A stretch of 64,000 bases of DNA from an uncultured Ilumatobacter sp. (lineage in GTDB: Bacteria; Actinomycetota; Acidimicrobiia; Acidimicrobiales; Ilumatobacteraceae). The stretch's first letter is position 1. Each line of letters opens with the position of its first letter. The notes beneath the pieces are model-generated. The model worked only from the letters and a program-made list of their open reading frames with translations. It was not told the DNA's origin and did no database searches. Shown here piece by piece: positions 1 through 10,057 of this stretch. A program made the position numbers and the translations under genes. The DNA lies in the NCBI GenBank assembly GCA_905182555.1, contig CAJJBX010000009.1, positions 124,001-188,000 on the forward strand, given 5' to 3'.

Positions 1-271
1 CGCCGGTCGACTTGGCGAGCGACTCGAACCCGAATGGTGAGAAGCCGTACGGGTAGCCAGGCTCCGGGAATTCGATCTGCCGCTTGTCGTAGTCAGCAAG
101 CGCGAAGAACTCCGCAGCATCGTTCCACGCTGCATCAGCGATCGACCGTTCGATCGAGTTCAGCGGGATACAGAAGAACCCGACTTGCTCACACGCCCTC
201 GCCATGGTGCGAGCCTGGTCTTCGATCGGTGCCGTCAGGTCGATCACATCCAGATGCATCTGCGATTCCAT
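1..271 (-). CDS. 2-oxoglutarate/Fe(II)-dependent oxygenase (isopenicillin N synthase-like), N-terminal part, runs off the window edge
   Basis: Reverse strand translates from ATG at 271 as MESQMHLDVIDLTAPIEDQARTMARACEQVGFFCIPLNSIERSIADAAWNDAAEFFALADYDKRQIEFPEPGYPYGFSPFGFESLAKSTG, typical of the DIOX_N domain. Confidence 0.7.
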   Translation of the reverse strand, partial: MESQMHLDVIDLTAPIEDQARTMARACEQVGFFCIPLNSIERSIADAAWNDAAEFFALADYDKRQIEFPEPGYPYGFSPFGFESLAKSTG

Positions 272-308
272 CAGGGAACGATACGCGCGCCACGCCGTCC
301 ACCGTGAC

Positions 309-420
309 CTATCACCCTATCACCCTATCACCCTATCACCCTATCACCCTATCACCCTATCACCCTATCACCCTATCACCCTATCACCCTATCACCCTAT
401 CACCCTATCACCCTATCACC
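309..420. repeat. Perfect tandem repeat, 14 copies of the 8-mer CTATCACC
   Basis: Counted directly in the sequence; uninterrupted 112 bp. Confidence 0.98.
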
Positions 421-547
421 TGCCGCCCGCCATCGGGGAACGACTACGACGAGATCCGGCTGACCGCTGCCTATTTCGAACTGGAGGGGGTCAACTGGGG
501 CGGTCCTTGTCGACATTTTACGGGCTGCAAGAACGGCGCACCTCGAT

Positions 548-794
548 GTCAGGGTCTGGATTCGTATTCACGATGTGCGACGGTGCTCGGACCTGCGGTA
601 TCGAAGATGCTTACGTGACCGAACCGACCAATGTTGACGCCGGGGCATCACTGGGAGCGCTGTACCTCGGCGGCGTCCGCGCATCGACTCGGGCAGCGGG
701 CCAGCGTCTCGTGGCGCGCAATGACGACGCCCTTCGCTGCGCCGACCACTTCTTCGCGGCGGATCGCGTACCCCACCGGGCCACCGGCCTCTGA
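548..794 (+). pseudogene. C-terminal fragment resembling Eis-like GNAT acetyltransferase (SCP2-like tail)
   Basis: Translation ...NVDAGASLGALYLGGVRASTRAAGQRLVARNDDALRCADHFFAADRVPHRATGL resembles the LGAAYLGGVS...L..GAL..AD.LF C-terminus of Eis-family proteins; no intact N-terminal domain upstream. Confidence 0.4.
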
Positions 795-880
795 GCAATC
801 GCTGCGAGGCAGTCTCCATTTCAGTGAGCAGGTGTGAATATCGGATTTCGGTGGGCGTGGGTGGGGATAGCCTCCGTCGG

Positions 881-1189
881 GTGCCAGATGTCCCCAAGAT
901 CAGCGCCGCAGATGTGAGCAAGGTGGCCACCTTGGCCCGGCTCTGTCTGACCGACGACGAGTTGACCACTGCGACTGCCGAACTGTCGGCGATGCTTGAC
1001 CATTTCGCCGACATCGATGCGCTCGATCTCGACGGCGTTGAGCCGATGATGCAGCCGACGCCACTTGCCAATGTCATGCGCGAAGACGTCGAGGGCGAGA
1101 CGCTCGATCGTGACGAAGTGCTCGGACAGGCGCCTCTCGTCGAAGACGGCCGCTTCCGAGTGCCGCCGATCCTCGGGATCCAAGAGTGA
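881..1189 (+). CDS. gatC: Asp-tRNA(Asn)/Glu-tRNA(Gln) amidotransferase subunit GatC
   Basis: VPKISAADVSKVATLARLCLTDDEL...MLDHFADIDALDLDGVEPM...; directly upstream of gatA and gatB; GTG start chosen. Confidence 0.9.
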   Translation: MPDVPKISAADVSKVATLARLCLTDDELTTATAELSAMLDHFADIDALDLDGVEPMMQPTPLANVMREDVEGETLDRDEVLGQAPLVEDGRFRVPPILGIQE

Positions 1190-2664
1190 ACGGCATGAGC
1201 AGCATGAGCGATCAACCGACTACCGCCGTCGACCTCGCCCGGAACGTCCGCGACGGCGTCGCCAAGGCCGTTGACATCGTTGACGGCTACCTCGCCCGCA
1301 TCGATGAACGTGACGACGAAATCAACGCCTTCAACCTCGTGCTTGCCGATCAGGCACGCGAGCGCGCCGCCGAGATCGACGAAATGGTTTCTCTTGGTCG
1401 CGACCCGGGGCCCCTTGCTGGCGTCCCGGTCGGACTCAAGGACAACCTCTGCACCCGCGGAATCCCGACCACGTGCTCGTCCAAGATTCTCGCCGATTGG
1501 AAGCCGCCGTACGACGCCACCGTGGTCACCCGGCTTCGTGACGCGGGCGCAATCTTCGTTGGCAAAACCAACCTCGACGAGTTCGCCATGGGATCGAGCA
1601 CTGAGAACTCTGCGTTCGGCCCGACCAAGAACCCGCTCGACACGACTCGCGTTCCCGGCGGCTCATCAGGTGGCTCCGCCGCAGCGGTTGCAGCGAACTT
1701 CGCCGCCGTCAGCTTCGGTTCGGACACCGGTGGATCAATCCGCCAACCCGCGGCGCTGTGCGGCGTGGTCGGCGTCAAACCCACCTACGGCGCAGTCAGC
1801 CGACTCGGGCTCATCGCATTCGGCTCGAGTCTCGACCAGGTCGGCCCGTTTGCCCATACGGTGCGCGACGCAGCGGTCGCGCTCGAAACGATTAGTGGCC
1901 ATGATCCGGGCGACTCGACAAGTATCCAGCAAGGCCCGCTCGACCTCAGCCCGACACTCGACCTCGGCGTCGCTGGCCTGCGGGTGGGCCGCATCACCGA
2001 CCTACCGAAGGGCGCAAGTCCCGACGTAGAGGAACGCCTCGAGGCTGCCTTTGATGCGCTGCGCGAAGCTGGCGCCGAGATCGTCGATGTTGAGATGCCC
2101 GCATTCAACTATGGCCTCACCGCCTACTACTTGATTGCGCCTGCGGAGGCGTCAAGCAACCTGGCGCGTTTTGACGGCGTTCGATTCGGCATGCGCACAC
2201 CAGCGCCTGACACCAACTCGATGTACACGGCCACGCGCACCGACGGTTTCGGTACCGAAGTGAAGCGCCGCATCATGCTCGGCACGTATGCACTCTCCGC
2301 TGGCTACTACGACGCGTACTACGGGCGAGCGCAGAAGGTCCGCAGGCTCATTGCCAACGACTTCGCTGCGGCCTATGCCAAGGCCGATGTGCTGCTCACG
2401 CCGGCATCGCCAACCGTTGCATTCAAACTTGGCGACAAGGCCAGCGACCCGCTCGCCATGTACCTCTGCGATACCTACACGATCCCGTCGAACCTCACCG
2501 GCGACCCGGGTATGAGTGTCCCGTTCGGCATCGGTGAACACGGCCTGCCGGTTGGTGTGCAGATCCTTGCTCCGGCGCTCAAGGACGACGTGATGTTCCG
2601 GGCCGCAGCAACACTTGAACGGCACATGCAGAATCACCAGGATCAGAACGTGAGCGGATCATGA
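1186..2664 (+). CDS. gatA: Asp-tRNA(Asn)/Glu-tRNA(Gln) amidotransferase subunit GatA
   Basis: Amidase signature GGSSGGSAAAVAANFAAVSFGSDTGGSIRQPAALCGVVGVKPTYG. Confidence 0.97.
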   Translation: MNGMSSMSDQPTTAVDLARNVRDGVAKAVDIVDGYLARIDERDDEINAFNLVLADQARERAAEIDEMVSLGRDPGPLAGVPVGLKDNLCTRGIPTTCSSKILADWKPPYDATVVTRLRDAGAIFVGKTNLDEFAMGSSTENSAFGPTKNPLDTTRVPGGSSGGSAAAVAANFAAVSFGSDTGGSIRQPAALCGVVGVKPTYGAVSRLGLIAFGSSLDQVGPFAHTVRDAAVALETISGHDPGDSTSIQQGPLDLSPTLDLGVAGLRVGRITDLPKGASPDVEERLEAAFDALREAGAEIVDVEMPAFNYGLTAYYLIAPAEASSNLARFDGVRFGMRTPAPDTNSMYTATRTDGFGTEVKRRIMLGTYALSAGYYDAYYGRAQKVRRLIANDFAAAYAKADVLLTPASPTVAFKLGDKASDPLAMYLCDTYTIPSNLTGDPGMSVPFGIGEHGLPVGVQILAPALKDDVMFRAAATLERHMQNHQDQNVSGS

Positions 2665-4133
2665 GCATCACCTACGTGAACGACGACGGCTACTACCCGT
2701 CGAACGAGGAACACCCCCGTTGGGAGCACGAGGGCTACGAATTGGTCGTTGGCCTCGAAGTACACGTCGAACTCGCTACCCGTACCAAGCTGTTCTCGTC
2801 GGCGCCAAACCGCTTCGGTGACGAGCCGAACACAAATATCGACCCGGTCACGCTTGGTTTGCCAGGAGCACTCCCGGTACTCAACCGGCAGGCAGTCGAG
2901 CTGGCCATTCGCCTCGGCCTTGCACTCAACTGCACCGTTCAGAAGTCGACGTTCGCCCGCAAGAACTACTTCTATCCGGACATGCCCAAGGCGTATCAGA
3001 TCAGCCAGTACGACGAGCCGATCAACATCGACGGCTGGCTCGACCTGCCTGACGGTTTCCGTGTCGGCGTCGAGCGTGGCCACCTCGAAGAAGACACCGG
3101 TAAGTCGACGCACGTTGGCGGTGCCGGCGGCCGTATCCACGGATCCGACTACTCACTGATCGACTTCAACCGTGCCGGTGTTCCATTGGTCGAAATCGTC
3201 AGTCGCCCGGACATCCGGCATCCCGAGCAGGCCAAGGCATATGTGACCGAGCTGCGCGGCATCCTCGTCGCCGTTGGTGCTTCCGATGCGAAGATGGAAG
3301 AAGGATCGATGCGCGTCGATGCCAACGTCTCGGTTCGTAAGCCTGGTGCCGACTTCAACACGCGTTGTGAGATTAAAAACGTCAACTCGGTTCGTTCGCT
3401 CGGTCGAGCAATCGAGTACGAGGCGCGGCGCCAAGTCCTTCTGCACGAGGCGGGTGAGCCCGTCACACAGCAGACCCGCCACTGGGATGAGAACGACGGC
3501 CGCACCCACACGCTGCGTTCGAAGGAAGACGCCGACGACTACCGGTACTTCCTCGAACCCGATCTCGTTGTCGTCGATCCCGGTATCGAATGGATTGAAG
3601 CAGTCCGTGCAGCGCTGCCGGTGCTGCCTTCGGCACGTCGAGCTGGGCTCGCAGCAATCACTGGTCTGGCGGCGAATTCGGAAGCGATCATGGTCGTGAC
3701 CGACCGCGGTCACGACAGTTTCGTTGTGGACGTCGCCAAGCACGGCGGTGACGCATCGATCACACTCAAGCACCTCCAGCAGCTACCCGAAGCCGCCGGC
3801 GTTCCAGCAGAAGACGTCGCCAAGCTGACCACGATGGAAGCCTCCGGCGGGCTGACGGCCACTCAGGCCAAGCAAGTTCTTGCAGACATGGTCGATGCCG
3901 GCGGTGGCGATGCCGAAGCGATCGCGACCGACAAGGGCTTTGAAGCAATGGGCAACACCGAGCTGGAATCGATGGTCGACGCGGCAATCGCTGCTCAACC
4001 TGACGCGTGGGAAAAGTTCTGCGCCGGCGAGGGCAAGGCTATGGGAGCGCTCGTTGGCGCCATCATGAAAGCTTCGAAGGGCCAGGCTGACGGCAAGGCC
4101 GTCACAGCGCTACTCAACGCCAAGAAAAGCTGA
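2661..4133 (+). CDS. gatB: Asp-tRNA(Asn)/Glu-tRNA(Gln) amidotransferase subunit GatB
   Basis: YELVVGLEVHVELATRTKLFSSAPNRFG...KNYFYPDMPKAYQISQYDEP. Confidence 0.97.
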   Translation: MSITYVNDDGYYPSNEEHPRWEHEGYELVVGLEVHVELATRTKLFSSAPNRFGDEPNTNIDPVTLGLPGALPVLNRQAVELAIRLGLALNCTVQKSTFARKNYFYPDMPKAYQISQYDEPINIDGWLDLPDGFRVGVERGHLEEDTGKSTHVGGAGGRIHGSDYSLIDFNRAGVPLVEIVSRPDIRHPEQAKAYVTELRGILVAVGASDAKMEEGSMRVDANVSVRKPGADFNTRCEIKNVNSVRSLGRAIEYEARRQVLLHEAGEPVTQQTRHWDENDGRTHTLRSKEDADDYRYFLEPDLVVVDPGIEWIEAVRAALPVLPSARRAGLAAITGLAANSEAIMVVTDRGHDSFVVDVAKHGGDASITLKHLQQLPEAAGVPAEDVAKLTTMEASGGLTATQAKQVLADMVDAGGGDAEAIATDKGFEAMGNTELESMVDAAIAAQPDAWEKFCAGEGKAMGALVGAIMKASKGQADGKAVTALLNAKKS

Positions 4134-4158
4134 ACCGTCTCAGCGTGCGATGGCTGTG

Positions 4159-4806
4159 TCAGCGCGAGGCGTTGAACGCTGTGAGGACGCGCAGCGTGAC
4201 GTTGATCGTGACGGCCACCACCTCATCGTTTCTGGCCTCACGCGCCACAAAAAGCGTGGTCGGCCGCGAGTCGTCCTGGCCTGGATCGAAGATGATGATC
4301 AGCGGGCCTGCCGCAATGTCGATCTCGACAAGCTGCTCGCAAAGGCTCACCGAGAACCGGTCGCGGACCAGGCTGATGTCATCGGTGTCGACGATGAAGG
4401 CGTCATCGAACGCTTTGTGACCAACGGGGCCAGCTTGGGCAACGACGTCGAGCAGGCTCGGTGCTCGACGTGATTGGAACGCGATCTGGCCGCCGACGTG
4501 AGTTTGCAGACCTGCAGCGCCGACTGCCAGCACGTTGCCGTTGACGTCTTCACCGCGTTCGAGATGGACGCCGTCACGTGAGTGGACCGGTTCGAACACA
4601 TACGAACCAAACGCGACGGATGCGATCGAAACCACCGGGAAGGGCACGGCATCATGGTATTCGCTGTCGGTTCGCGGGAACGGTTCGTGGGAAATGTCCA
4701 CGGAGGAAGGCCAAGTCCGACCTGGAACCGTGAGTGCGCGCTGCACGCGGCTGGTGCGCGTAGCACCAGGGTCGCGTTGGGTTCCTCGCACTATCCTCGC
4801 CACCAT
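4159..4806 (-). CDS. Hypothetical protein
   Basis: 215-aa ORF filling the gap between gatB and ilvD, divergent from ilvD; no recognised domain. Confidence 0.45.
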   Translation of the reverse strand: MVARIVRGTQRDPGATRTSRVQRALTVPGRTWPSSVDISHEPFPRTDSEYHDAVPFPVVSIASVAFGSYVFEPVHSRDGVHLERGEDVNGNVLAVGAAGLQTHVGGQIAFQSRRAPSLLDVVAQAGPVGHKAFDDAFIVDTDDISLVRDRFSVSLCEQLVEIDIAAGPLIIIFDPGQDDSRPTTLFVAREARNDEVVAVTINVTLRVLTAFNASR

Positions 4807-6565
4807 GTCAGCTGAAGATCAGAACACCCCTGTCGACATCAAGCCGCGGTCACGCGACGTCACCGACGGGATGCAGAAAGCGCCGTCCCGTTCGATGCTC
4901 CGTGCCATTGGTATGGGCGACGACGACTGGGAGAAGCCGCAGATCGGCCTCGCTAACGCATGGAACGAAGTCACTCCATGCAATATGACGTTGCGCAAGC
5001 TTGCTGAGCAGGCCAAGGCGGGCGTCAACGCCGCCGGTGGTTTCGGCATGGAGTTCGGCACCATCACCGTGTCTGACGGCATCTCGATGGGTCACGAAGG
5101 AATGCGTGCATCGCTGGTTTCACGCGAGGTCATCACCGACTCGGTCGAGACCGTCATGCACGCCGAACGCCTCGATGGGTTCGTCGGTCTTGCCGGTTGT
5201 GACAAGTCGATTCCTGGCATGCTGATGGCTGCGGCCCGCCTCGACCTGGCCTCGGTGTTCGTGTACAACGGCTCGATAATGCCGGGCGAGCACAACGGCA
5301 AAGCGCTCGACATCACCTCAGTCTTTGAAGCAGTCGGCGCGCACGCTGCCGGCATGATCGACGACCAAGAACTGCATGACATTGAAGTGAAGGCCTGCCC
5401 CGGAGAGGGCGCCTGCGGTGGCATGTTCACCGCCAACACGATGAGTTCGATCGCCGAAGCCCTTGGGATGAGCCTCCCGGGTTCCGCATCGCCGCCAGCT
5501 ATTGACCCGCGTCGCGAAGTCGATGCACGCCTCGCCGGTGAAGCCGTTGTTGGTTTGCTCCGACTTGGCATCACGTCGCGCCAGATCATGACGAAGCCCG
5601 CATTCGAGAACGCGATTGCGCTGACGTCGGCGCTCGGTGGATCCACCAATGCCGTGCTTCACCTACTTGCTATTGCCAATGAGGCTGGCGTCGATCTCGA
5701 ACTCGATGACTTCAACCGGATTGCCGACAAGGTGCCCCACATCGCCGACATGACCCCGGGTGGCAAGTTCCACATGAGCGATCTCGACAAAGTCGGAGGC
5801 GTCCCAGGCGTCCTCAAGCATCTACTTGACAATGGCATGTTGAATGGCGACTGCATGACCGTCACCGGCAAGACGATGGCGGAGAATCTCAACGCGATGG
5901 ACATCGGCGTGCCCGACGGAGTGGTTGTCCATCCGGTCAGCGCACCAATCCACAGTGAGGGTGGCATCAACATCCTCACTGGTTCGCTCGCCCCGTTGGG
6001 TTCGGTCGTCAAGGTGGCTGGCCTCACCGCCGAGCAGATGCACTTCGAAGGCCCGGCCCGCGTGTACGACGACGAGTCGTTCGCGATGGAGGCGATCCTC
6101 GCGGGCGAGATCAACGCCGGCGACGTCATCGTCATCCGCTACGAAGGCCCCAAGGGCGGACCCGGCATGCGCGAAATGCTGGCCATTACCGGTGCACTCA
6201 AAGGTGCTGGCCGCGGCGGCGATGTCGCGCTGATCACGGACGGTCGATTCTCCGGCGGCACATGGGGCTTTTGTATTGGTCACGTGGCACCCGAAGCAGC
6301 CGACGGCGGCCCGATTGCATTCATCGAAGAGGGCGACTCGATCCTCATCGACGTGCCGAGCAAGAAGCTCGACCTGCAGGTTTCCAACGAGGTGCTCGCG
6401 GCGCGCAAGGTCGGTTGGCAGCCCAACCCGGCGCGCTACACCACAGGTGTTCTCGGCAAGTACGCCCGGCTCGTGCGGGCCGGCGCGGACGGCACGTCTC
6501 TCGTGGCGAGGCAGATCTCGCTCGGGGAGGCACCGCATGGTTCTCCCGTAACCTGTCAAAGATGA
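4805..6565 (+). CDS. ilvD: Dihydroxy-acid dehydratase
   Basis: [31 protein letters not shown]...[17 protein letters not shown]...[18 protein letters not shown]; start placed at ATG 4805 rather than 4535. Confidence 0.96.
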   Translation: MSAEDQNTPVDIKPRSRDVTDGMQKAPSRSMLRAIGMGDDDWEKPQIGLANAWNEVTPCNMTLRKLAEQAKAGVNAAGGFGMEFGTITVSDGISMGHEGMRASLVSREVITDSVETVMHAERLDGFVGLAGCDKSIPGMLMAAARLDLASVFVYNGSIMPGEHNGKALDITSVFEAVGAHAAGMIDDQELHDIEVKACPGEGACGGMFTANTMSSIAEALGMSLPGSASPPAIDPRREVDARLAGEAVVGLLRLGITSRQIMTKPAFENAIALTSALGGSTNAVLHLLAIANEAGVDLELDDFNRIADKVPHIADMTPGGKFHMSDLDKVGGVPGVLKHLLDNGMLNGDCMTVTGKTMAENLNAMDIGVPDGVVVHPVSAPIHSEGGINILTGSLAPLGSVVKVAGLTAEQMHFEGPARVYDDESFAMEAILAGEINAGDVIVIRYEGPKGGPGMREMLAITGALKGAGRGGDVALITDGRFSGGTWGFCIGHVAPEAADGGPIAFIEEGDSILIDVPSKKLDLQVSNEVLAARKVGWQPNPARYTTGVLGKYARLVRAGADGTSLVARQISLGEAPHGSPVTCQR

Positions 6566-6765
6566 GCAACTCTGGCGGACGCAACTTTCTTGCCTCGGCG
6601 ATTGGCTGGCTGATCGTGGCCATCATCGTCTGGGTCTTCTTTGGCGGAATCTTTGGTGCGATCCGATTTATCATTCGGATGGTCGTGTTTCTCGTCGTTG
6701 TCGGAGCGCTCCTGTCGCTCTATTTTCGACTACGTGGGAACGGCGGCGGGAACGGTAAGAATTAG
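6562..6765 (+). CDS. Small membrane protein
   Basis: [59 protein letters not shown]..; ATG overlaps the ilvD stop. Confidence 0.6.
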   Translation: MSNSGGRNFLASAIGWLIVAIIVWVFFGGIFGAIRFIIRMVVFLVVVGALLSLYFRLRGNGGGNGKN

Positions 6766-6815
6766 CTCATGAATTGGACCGGAACACTGGCTGCCGGCCC
6801 GGCGTTCTCTCTGTC

Positions 6816-7661
6816 ATGACCACTGCGTTCGTACTCTCAGGCGGGGCCAGCCTCGGCTCGATCCAGGTCGGGATGGCAATGGCCTTGGCGGACCGTGGCA
6901 TCGTTCCGGACCTGATCGTCGGTACGTCGGTCGGCGCGATTAACGGCGCATGGCTGGCCGGTGGCCGATCCGCTGCTGGCCTCGCCGAGGTGTGGCGTAC
7001 CTTGCGGCGCGACGACCTATTTCCGACCAAACCGCTCCTCGGCCTTCGTGCATTTCTCGGCAAGTCGTCGCACTTCGTGCCCGACACACATCTGCGGGCC
7101 ACTCTCGAGGTGCACCTGCCGTTCGGGCGGATCGAAGACGCGACGATCCCGTTCATCGCCGTCACGGCTGACGCTCTCTCGGGCGAAGAGGTGCTGATCA
7201 CTGAAGGCAACGCAGTCGACGCCGTCGCTGCAAGCGCATCGCTCCCGGCGATCTTCCCGCCCGCACGCGTCGTGGTGAGCGGGCGCGAGCGCCTGCTGGT
7301 CGATGGGGCGGTCATCAACAACACGCCGATCACAACCGCAATAGAAGCGGGAGCGACCGAGGTGTGGGTGCTGTCAACGGGCTATTCGTGTGACCTTGTC
7401 GCTCCACCCCGGACGGCAATCGCTGCAGCGCTGCACGCGGTCAGCCTCATGGTGCAACGCCGCTTCGTGCTCGAACTGGAGGCGAACACGTACGGCGTAC
7501 CGATCCATCTGATCCCGCCGCCGTGCCCGGTGATGGTGTCACCCATCGACTTCTCCCACTCGGGCGAACTGATCGAGAGCGCAGCGTCAAGCGCGCACGC
7601 GTGGCTCGATGCGGGCGAGCCAACCGCACAGATGGTTCCACAAGTCAGAAAGCCTGACTGA
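6816..7661 (+). CDS. Patatin-like phospholipase family protein
   Basis: AFVLSGGASLGSIQVGMAMALADRGIVPDLIVGTSVGAINGA (GXSXG) and DGAVINNTPI. Confidence 0.92.
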   Translation: MTTAFVLSGGASLGSIQVGMAMALADRGIVPDLIVGTSVGAINGAWLAGGRSAAGLAEVWRTLRRDDLFPTKPLLGLRAFLGKSSHFVPDTHLRATLEVHLPFGRIEDATIPFIAVTADALSGEEVLITEGNAVDAVAASASLPAIFPPARVVVSGRERLLVDGAVINNTPITTAIEAGATEVWVLSTGYSCDLVAPPRTAIAAALHAVSLMVQRRFVLELEANTYGVPIHLIPPPCPVMVSPIDFSHSGELIESAASSAHAWLDAGEPTAQMVPQVRKPD

Positions 7662-7675
7662 CTTTCACACTTTGT

Positions 7676-7710
7676 TCTGTCACATTTTGGTCAGACCAAA
7701 GTGTGACAGA
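7676..7710. terminator. Bidirectional hairpin between convergent genes
   Basis: TCTGTCACATTTTGGTC-A-GACCAAAGTGTGACAGA, 17-bp arms with one non-Watson-Crick position. Confidence 0.75.
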
Positions 7711-7724
7711 CATTCGACACGCGA

Positions 7725-8951
7725 TCAGTCGACAAGGGCCTGGTAGACGAGTTGTTGAAGGATCGGCCGGATCGGGTACGTGCTTGACGGCAACAGCTGT
7801 GTCAGGAAGACGGCCGCGATTTCTTCGACCGGGTCGACCCAGAAGGCCGTGCTTGCAGCGCCGCCCCACGCGTACTGACCGGCTGAACCGATCACCTTGG
7901 TCTCTGCGCTATCCAGCACCACAGAGAAGCCGAGCCCGAAGCCCACACCGTTGAATTCGGTTTCCGCGAAGAGCGGTCGCCCGAAGTCTTCGAGGATCGC
8001 TCCGCCGGGCAGGTGGTTTGTTGCCATGTACTTGACGGTGCGGCTGCCCAGAATGCGCTCACCGTCAAGTTCGCCACCGTTCAACAGCATGTGGGAGAAC
8101 CGCAGATAGTCGGCAGCGGTACCGCACAGGCCGCCGCCACCGCTGAGCATCGTCGGCTTCTTGTCCTGCGGTGCGCCCGCCATGACGGCGGTCTTTTTGT
8201 TGATTGGAAAGACATCGGCGTTGACCATGAATATGTCGCCTTCGACCCAGAACTCGGTGTCGTCCATGCCGAGCGGATCGAGGATGCGTTCGCGGAAGAA
8301 TTCGTCGAGCGTTTGGCCGGAGACGACCTCGACGATTCGACCGAGCACATCAGTCGATACTCCGTAGAGCCATTCGGTTCCCGGCTGAAACGCGAGTGGC
8401 AAGCCCGCCCAGGCATCGCAGCACGCTTCGAGGTCCAGGCCCTTTGGATTGCCCCACTCGAAGCCAGCTTTGCGGTACAAGGCGTCGGTGACGTGATTGT
8501 TGTGGAAGCCATAGGTGAGCCCCGACGTGTGCGTGAGTAGATGCCAGATCTTCATCGGCTCGGTCTGGCCCTCGGTGATCGGTGCCCGCGTTGAGCCGCC
8601 GCGATAGACCCGCGCACTCTCGAATGACGGGATGTACTTCGACACCTTGTCCTTGAGTTGCAGCTTGCCCTCTTCGTAGAGGATCATTGCGGCGACCGAG
8701 GTAATCGGCTTGGTCATCGAGAACAGGCGGCAGATCGTGTCTGACTCCCATGGCAGGTTGGCCTCGATGTTCCGCTTACCGTAGGTGGAGCTGTGCGCGA
8801 TCTCGCCCTTGCGTGAGACAACGACTTGCCAACCCGGCAGTCGACCGTCATCGACGTACTGCTTGAAGTGATCGTCAATGCGAGTGAGTCGCCTGGCATC
8901 GAAGCCCGCCTCGGCAGGTGTGATTGTTTGCTCAGTTCCAGTGACAGCCAT
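7725..8951 (-). CDS. Serine hydrolase, beta-lactamase class C/esterase family
   Basis: CRLFSMTKPITSVAAMILYEEGKLQLKDKVSKYIPSF (SxxK) and YGVSTDVLGRIVE. Confidence 0.92.
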   Translation of the reverse strand: MAVTGTEQTITPAEAGFDARRLTRIDDHFKQYVDDGRLPGWQVVVSRKGEIAHSSTYGKRNIEANLPWESDTICRLFSMTKPITSVAAMILYEEGKLQLKDKVSKYIPSFESARVYRGGSTRAPITEGQTEPMKIWHLLTHTSGLTYGFHNNHVTDALYRKAGFEWGNPKGLDLEACCDAWAGLPLAFQPGTEWLYGVSTDVLGRIVEVVSGQTLDEFFRERILDPLGMDDTEFWVEGDIFMVNADVFPINKKTAVMAGAPQDKKPTMLSGGGGLCGTAADYLRFSHMLLNGGELDGERILGSRTVKYMATNHLPGGAILEDFGRPLFAETEFNGVGFGLGFSVVLDSAETKVIGSAGQYAWGGAASTAFWVDPVEEIAAVFLTQLLPSSTYPIRPILQQLVYQALVD

Positions 8952-9020
8952 TTGTTGATGATGGCAGGGGAGCGTTGTTGACCAGCAACCCTGGGCGCAG
9001 TGGTTGAATCACCGGTTGGC

Positions 9021-9395
9021 TCAAGCGGTGGCGCCGCGGCGGCCGACGAGAGCGGCAACTCCGCGCCAACCAACGAGGAACGTGCCAAGGAAGACGGTGG
9101 CGACGATCATGAATGATGTTGCGGTTCCGTTTTCGAACACGAAGTTGCGGAGCAGCATGCCGAGCGCAACTGTGGTCAGCCAAACCTTGACGCCGGTGAC
9201 AACACCGGTCGGCTGTGCCCACACGCGCCATGCGATCCACGCCACGGCGAGCGCAATGATGAATGGAGCAGCGGTTTGGGCAACGCCGGCAATCGCCTCG
9301 CCCTCGTCGTGATTGCGGCGGCCAATGGCAACGAATGTTACGACAACGGCAGCGTCAAACGCGGCAGCAATCGGGGTGCGCGGATGCATGGGCAC
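9021..9395 (-). CDS. DUF3054 family membrane protein
   Basis: AAFDAAVVVTFVAIGRRNHDEG...AWIAWRVWAQPTGVVTGVKVWLTTVALGMLLRNFVFENGTATSFMIVATVFLGTFLVGWR. Confidence 0.75.
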   Translation of the reverse strand: MPMHPRTPIAAAFDAAVVVTFVAIGRRNHDEGEAIAGVAQTAAPFIIALAVAWIAWRVWAQPTGVVTGVKVWLTTVALGMLLRNFVFENGTATSFMIVATVFLGTFLVGWRGVAALVGRRGATA

Positions 9396-9484
9396 AGTTT
9401 GCCGCGGTCACCGATTGGTTCGACATCAATGAGCCCTTAACTCCCAAACCGAGCGTCATTGCCGTCGCTCTGGGTCGAGGGTTT

Positions 9485-10000
9485 TCAGCCTTGCGCGTCG
9501 AAGCCGCCAAGTGAACCCTTGAAGAAGAGGAGCGGCGTTGGCGGCTCACCGTCGTCGTCGGCGTCGGCATCGAGTGAGCTGACGCGGCCGAGCACAAACA
9601 GGTGGTCCCCCATCGTGTACGTCTCTTCGATAGTGCAATCGATCCACGCAACGGCGCGGTCGAGAATCGGTGCACCAGAGGGGGCGGCGTGCCAATCGAC
9701 GTCGGTGAACCGACCGTCGTCGGTGCCGCTCTTTGCGAACTTCCAGCAAAGGTCGCTCTGGGCATCACTGAGCACGTTGACGCAGAAGCTGCCGGATGCC
9801 TTGATGGCAGCCATCGTTGCTGAGTCAGCTTGGGGAAGAAAGCCGACCAACGGCGGGTCAAGCGAGACCGAGGTGAAGGAACCCATGGTAAAACCGACCG
9901 GCGCACCGCCGTTCATACCGGTCACGACAGTGACGCCGGTAGGGAAGTGGCCCATGATCGTGCGGAAGTGGCCGGAATCGAATTCTACTGCGTCGCTCAT
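9485..10000 (-). CDS. Flavin reductase family protein
   Basis: FRTIMGHFPTGVTVVTGMNGGAPVGFTMGSFTSVSLDPPLVGFLP...FCVNVLS. Confidence 0.93.
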   Translation of the reverse strand: MSDAVEFDSGHFRTIMGHFPTGVTVVTGMNGGAPVGFTMGSFTSVSLDPPLVGFLPQADSATMAAIKASGSFCVNVLSDAQSDLCWKFAKSGTDDGRFTDVDWHAAPSGAPILDRAVAWIDCTIEETYTMGDHLFVLGRVSSLDADADDDGEPPTPLLFFKGSLGGFDAQG

Positions 10001-10057
10001 TGCTGCCAACTCTAGGCAACGGCCTGTGCTCACGCGGCACTTGTACAGTGCGGTTCA

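Noticed and set aside
309-420. CRISPR array
   Set aside because: Units are 8 bp, contiguous, with no spacers; no cas genes in the window.
34-794. ORFs rich in SPYHPITL repeats (34..618, 204..794) as a repetitive protein
   Set aside because: The peptide repeat is a by-product of an 8-bp DNA array that is open in all plus frames; flanking sequence shows no continuous protein.
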